Assembly: GCF_024437735.1 (NCBI RefSeq)
Contig: NZ_JANFQO010000011.1
Location: 124,001-188,000 of the forward strand
DNA: 64,000 nucleotides
Direction: 5' to 3'
Source: Tahibacter harae
GTDB lineage: Bacteria > Pseudomonadota > Gammaproteobacteria > Xanthomonadales > Rhodanobacteraceae
Numbering within the stretch: position 1 is the first letter of the stretch; each line of letters starts with the position of its first letter. The notes below the pieces were generated by a model. It was not told the DNA's origin. It was given only the letters and a program-made list of their open reading frames with translations, and did not search any database. A program made the translations under genes and the position numbers. This document shows, in pieces, positions 58,589 through 64,000 of the stretch.

Positions 58589-60058
58589 CTAGCCGGCGAG
58601 CTTCTGCTTCAGCAATTCGTTGAGCTGCTGCGGATTGGCCTGGCCGCGCGTGCGTTTCATCACCTGGCCGACGAAGAACTGCAGCAGCTTGTCGTTGCCT
58701 TTGCGGTAGTCGGCGACCTGGCCGGCGTATTCGGCCAGCACGGCGTCGATGGCAGTGGCCAGCGCGCCGGTGTCGGAGATCTGCTTCAGGCCGCGCGCCT
58801 CGATGATGACGTCGGCGCTGCCTTCGCCGGCCCACATCGCGGCGAACACGTCCTTGGCGATCTTGCCGGAGATCACGCCTTCGCGCAGGCGCGACAGCAG
58901 CTGGGCCAGCGCCGCGGCGTCCACCGGGGCGGCGGCGATCTCGACCGCGTTCTCGTTCAGCGCCGCGGCGACTTCGCCCAGCACCCAGTTCGCGCACAGC
59001 TTGGCCTGGCCTGGCACGCCGGCCAGTACGGCCTCGAAATAATCCGCCGTGGCGCGGTCGCTGCAGAGCTGGTCGGCGTCGGCTTCGGGCAGGCCGAGTA
59101 CAGCGATGTAGCGTTCGCGCCGCGCCTGCGGCAGTTCGGGCAGGGCGCTGCGCTCGCGTTCGATCTCCGCGGCGCCGATCGCCAGCGGCGGCAGGTCCGG
59201 GTCGGGGAAATAGCGGTAGTCGTCGGCGGATTCCTTGCTGCGCATGGAGCGGGTCTGGTGCCGGGTCGGGTCGTACAGGCGGGTCTCCTGCACGATGGCC
59301 TCGCCGTTCTCCAGCGCGCGGATCTGGCGCTCGATCTCGTACTCGATGGCTTTTTCCACAAAGCGGAACGAGTTGACGTTCTTGATCTCGGTGCGCGTGC
59401 CCAGCTGTTCCGTGCCGCTGCGGCGCACCGAGACATTGCAGTCGCAGCGGAACGAGCCTTCCTGCATGTTGCCGTCGCAGATGCCCAGCCAGCGCACCAG
59501 GGTATGCACGGTGCGCATGTAGGCCACCGCCTCGGCGGCCGAATGCATCACCGGCGCCGAGACGATTTCCAGCAGCGGCGTGCCGGCGCGGTTGAGGTCG
59601 ATGCCGGTTTCCGCATGGAAGGCGTCGTGCACGGACTTGCCGGCGTCTTCCTCCAGGTGGGCGCGCTGGATCTCGACCTCGATCGTGCGGCCGTCGTCCA
59701 CCCGCACCTTGAGCTTGCCGGGGCCGACCACGGGCAGCTCGTACTGGCTGATCTGGTAGCCCTTGGGCAGGTCGGGATAAAAATAGTTTTTGCGCGCAAA
59801 TACCGAATGCGGCGCGATCGGCGCGCCGATGGCCAGGCCGAACTGGATCGCCTTGCGTATCGCCGCGCGGTTGGGCACGGGCAGGGTGCCGGGCAGGGCG
59901 ATGTCGACCAGCGAGGCCTGGGTGTTGGGCTCGGCGCCGTAGGCGGTGGGCGCGCCGGAGAACAGCTTGCTCGCCGTGCTGAGCTGGGCGTGGATCTCCA
60001 GGCCGATCACGGCCTGCCAGCCGGCGGCGGCCGGCGGGGGGGCTATCTGGGCGTTCAT
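58589..60058 (-). CDS. gatB: Asp-tRNA(Asn)/Glu-tRNA(Gln) amidotransferase subunit B
   Basis: A 489-residue protein of normal length. The cradle domain starts [23 protein letters not shown], with [28 protein letters not shown] and EIKNVNSFR, all diagnostic of GatB. The C-terminal helical YqeY-like tail (from about 340) ends KQKLAG. GatB phosphorylates and binds Glu-tRNA or Asp-tRNA while ammonia comes from GatA. The start ATG overlaps the gatA stop (ATGA at 60055-60058). Confidence 0.97.
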   Translation of the reverse strand: MNAQIAPPPAAAGWQAVIGLEIHAQLSTASKLFSGAPTAYGAEPNTQASLVDIALPGTLPVPNRAAIRKAIQFGLAIGAPIAPHSVFARKNYFYPDLPKGYQISQYELPVVGPGKLKVRVDDGRTIEVEIQRAHLEEDAGKSVHDAFHAETGIDLNRAGTPLLEIVSAPVMHSAAEAVAYMRTVHTLVRWLGICDGNMQEGSFRCDCNVSVRRSGTEQLGTRTEIKNVNSFRFVEKAIEYEIERQIRALENGEAIVQETRLYDPTRHQTRSMRSKESADDYRYFPDPDLPPLAIGAAEIERERSALPELPQARRERYIAVLGLPEADADQLCSDRATADYFEAVLAGVPGQAKLCANWVLGEVAAALNENAVEIAAAPVDAAALAQLLSRLREGVISGKIAKDVFAAMWAGEGSADVIIEARGLKQISDTGALATAIDAVLAEYAGQVADYRKGNDKLLQFFVGQVMKRTRGQANPQQLNELLKQKLAG

Positions 60059-61499
60059 GCCTGGGGCTCCTGCGTATGCCAGTCCGTTGCCTGTTGCAGC
60101 TGGTGCGCGGCGTTGAGCAGGCGCGCTTCGGCGAAGGCCGGCGCGATCAGCTGCAGGCCCACCGGCAGGCCGTCGACGAAGCCGGCCGGCGCGGAAATGG
60201 CCGGCAGGCCGGCCAGGTTGACCGCGACCGTGTTCACATCGGCCGCGTACATGGCCAGCGCATCGTCGGATTTCTCGCCGAGGCGGAACGCCGTGGTCGG
60301 TGCCGTCGGGCCGGCGATGAGATCGACCTGCTCGAAGGCGGCGGCGAAATCCAGCGCGATCAGGCGGCGCACCTTCTGCGCGCGCAGGTAGTAGGCGTCG
60401 TAATAGCCGGCAGACAGCGCATAGGTGCCGACCAGGATGCGCCGCTGCACCTCGGCGCCGAAGCCTTCGGCGCGGCTGCGGCTGTACAACTCGTCCAGCG
60501 AACGCGCATCGGCCGCGCGGTGGCCGTAGCGCACGCCGTCGTAGCGGGCGAGATTGCTCGATGCCTCGGCCGGCGCGATCACGTAGTACGCCGGAATCGC
60601 GTGATGCGCGCTGGGCAGGGAAATGTCGACCAGCACTGCGCCGAGCTTCTCCAGCTCGGCCAGCGCCGCGCGCACCTGCGCGGCCACGGCCGCATCCACG
60701 CCGCCGCCGAAGTATTCCCGCGCCAGGCCTATGCGCAGGCCGCGCAGGGGGCGCGGCAGCAATGCCTGCACATCTTCGAGCGGGCGATCCACGCTGGTCG
60801 CGTCGCGGCCGTCATGGCCGGCGATGGCGCTGAACACGCTGGCGCAGTCGGCGGCCGAGCGCGCCAGCACGCCGGCGCAGTCCAGGCTGGAGGCGTAGGC
60901 GATCATGCCGTAGCGCGACACGCGCCCGTAGGTGGGTTTCAGTCCGGTGATGCCGCAGAACGCGGCCGGCTGGCGGATGGAACCGCCGGTGTCGGTGCCG
61001 GTGGCGAAGGGCACTATGCCCGCGGCCACCGCGGCGGCCGAGCCGCCGGAGGAGCCGCCCGGCACGCGCGCCGCATCCCAGGGATTGCGCGCGGCGCCGT
61101 AGGCGCTGTTCTCGTTGGACGAGCCCATCGCGAACTCGTCCATGTTGGTCTTGCCTATGCTGACCGCGCCGGCGGCGGCAAGGCGTTCGACCACCTGGGC
61201 ATCGTAGGGCGGGGCGAAGCCGCGCAGCATGCGCGAGCCGCAGGTGGTGGCTATTCCCTTTGTGCAGAAAATATCCTTGTGCGCAAACGGGATTCCGGCC
61301 AGCGCATGCATGTCGCGGCCGGCGCGGCGGTTGGCATCCACGCTGTTTGCATGGGCCAGCGCGGCTTCCGGCTGCAGGCTGATGAAGCTGTTGAGCGCGG
61401 CGTGCTGCTGCGCGCGGTCCAGCGCCTGTGCGGCGAGTTCGGCTGCGCTGGTGCGGCCGGCGGCGAGATCGGCGCCGAGTGCGGCGAGGCTGGCGCTGC

Positions 61500-61503
<4 letters not shown>
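60055..61503 (-). CDS. gatA: Asp-tRNA(Asn)/Glu-tRNA(Gln) amidotransferase subunit A
   Basis: A 482-residue amidase-signature enzyme. The Ser-cisSer-Lys triad is visible: Lys76 in AHKDIF, Ser151/152 in [12 protein letters not shown] and Ser176 in [14 protein letters not shown]. It releases ammonia from glutamine and feeds it to GatB. Length is normal. It overlaps gatC (61500-61503) and gatB by 4 nt each, so subunits are made in C-A-B order. Confidence 0.97.
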
Positions 61504-63032
<1,529 letters not shown>

Positions 63033-63090
63033 CCCGCGTCACCGGCCGCGGCGCCAGCCGCCGCGGCTGCTTCTCCTGGCCTGATTCCCC

Positions 63091-64000
63091 ATGCCGCTTG
63101 CGCGCACCGACACCAGTCCCCTGTTCGGCTCCGGTGCGACCAGCACGTTGCGCCTGATCGTCTATCTCGCCGCCGGCGTGGTGCTGATGGTGGCCGACTA
63201 CCGCGGCCATTATCTGGCGCGGGTGCGCCAGTACGCCGCCGTCGCGGTAGAGCCGGTCTACCGCGCCGCCGCCATGCCGGCCGATGCCGCGCGCAACCTG
63301 CGCCTGGCCGTGGCCGACCGCCAGGCCCTGACCGAGGAAAACCAGCGCCTGCGCGAGGCTTTGCTGCTGACCCAGGCGCGCCTGAACCGTCTGGGCGCGG
63401 TGGCCGAGCAGAACACCCGGCTGAAGGAACTGCTGGAAGTGCAGCATTCCCTGGGCCTGGGCGTGCAGCTGGCCAAGCTCATCGACATCGTGCTCGACCC
63501 TTACCGCCAGCGCATCACCCTGGATGCGGGCGCCAGGCAGGGCGTGGTCACCGGCCAGGCCGTGCTGGATGCCTACGGCGTCATGGGCCAGATCAGCGAA
63601 GTGCTGCCGACCACCTCCACCGCGGTGCTGATTACCGATTCCAGCCACGCCGTGCCGGTAATGGTCGAGCGCACCGGCCTGCGCACCATCGCCTACGGCA
63701 GCGGCAGCAGCGACCGCCTGAACGTGCCCAATATCCCGGTCAGCGCCGATATCAAGGCCGGCGACAAACTGATTACCTCGGGCCTGGGCGGCAGTTTCCC
63801 GGCCGGTTTCCCGGTCGGGGAGATCACTTCGATAGGCGCCGAGCCCAGCGGCATGTTCGCCGTCGCCGTGGCCAAGCCGGCCGCCGCGCTGGAGCGCAGC
63901 GGCGAAGTGCTGCTGCTGCGTCCGCTGGCCGAGCCGGTAGGCCCGCCGGCCCTGCGCAACGAAACAGGCCCGCCGGCGCCGCCGGCGGAGGAATTGCAGG
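63091..64000 (+). CDS. mreC: Cell-shape-determining protein MreC, 3' end beyond window
   Basis: The first 303 codons are present and the frame is open at the right edge. A TM helix (about 20-37) is followed by a coiled coil (about 65-112, ALTEENQRLREALLLTQARL) and the two periplasmic beta-barrels typical of MreC (LDPYRQRITLDAGARQGV, GVMGQISEV, ITSGLGGSFPAGFPVGEI). After about residue 285 the sequence becomes Pro/Ala-rich (GPPAPPAEE), so the natural end is probably near. It links MreB with the periplasmic wall enzymes. Confidence 0.95.
   Translation, partial: MPLARTDTSPLFGSGATSTLRLIVYLAAGVVLMVADYRGHYLARVRQYAAVAVEPVYRAAAMPADAARNLRLAVADRQALTEENQRLREALLLTQARLNRLGAVAEQNTRLKELLEVQHSLGLGVQLAKLIDIVLDPYRQRITLDAGARQGVVTGQAVLDAYGVMGQISEVLPTTSTAVLITDSSHAVPVMVERTGLRTIAYGSGSSDRLNVPNIPVSADIKAGDKLITSGLGGSFPAGFPVGEITSIGAEPSGMFAVAVAKPAAALERSGEVLLLRPLAEPVGPPALRNETGPPAPPAEELQ

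Overview
The window is 64 kb of high-GC DNA (about two thirds G+C by eye) with densely packed genes. It looks like the chromosome of a gammaproteobacterium of the Xanthomonadales/Lysobacterales, most likely Rhodanobacteraceae-like (compare Dokdonella or Tahibacter). The evidence is the gatB-gatA-gatC block divergent from mreB-mreC, many exported proteases with C-terminal PKD, pre-peptidase (PPC) and P/Homo-B domains, lpxH (so a lipid A outer membrane), and many REP-type palindromes. The placement is inference; there is no rRNA in the window. I saw no tRNA, insertion sequence, prophage or CRISPR array.

Layout. 1-9.9 kb, all minus strand: a TAP-type exported peptidase, a NatA/NatB-like ABC exporter, an ECF sigma factor with a co-translated four-TM protein, and a giant exported DUF11-repeat protein cut by the window edge. 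10.3-19.8 kb, minus: three large secreted proteins (an M14 carboxypeptidase and two BNR/sialidase-like proteins) with the same PKD-PPC-P-domain tail. 20.4-31.6 kb: lpxH, a DMT transporter, an LCAT-like acyltransferase, a GNAT enzyme, two exported beta-helix proteins, a thioesterase, a TraB/GumN protein and a winged-helix regulator. 31.7-42.9 kb: a retropepsin-PDZ protein, a heparinase II/III-like lyase, RidA, a PQQ-type sugar dehydrogenase, a metzincin protease, an AzgA-type purine permease and TrhO.

42.9-50.3 kb is a tight plus-strand operon: RDD, RDD, SpoIIM-like, DUF4129, DUF4350, MoxR ATPase, DUF58. A GYF_2/pilin-like fusion follows. 51.2-58.5 kb: a sterol desaturase-family enzyme, a lysyl-endopeptidase-like protease with the same tail cassette, a divergent PAS-AraC regulator and a 14-repeat exported RCC1 protein. 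58.6-64 kb: gatB, gatA, gatC and, divergently, mreB and mreC (cut at the edge).

Two themes stand out. First, exported proteins end in one of two ways: an interchangeable PKD/PPC/P-domain cassette, near-identical at DNA level between loci up to 36 kb apart, or a short C-terminal motif of the type IFxxGFE. Second, the MoxR-DUF58 operon looks like a complete but functionally undefined membrane-associated machine. Smaller signals are inverted REP pairs (REPIN-like), heptad DNA repeats beside them, and start codons exactly 6 nt after a -10-like hexamer (candidate leaderless transcripts).
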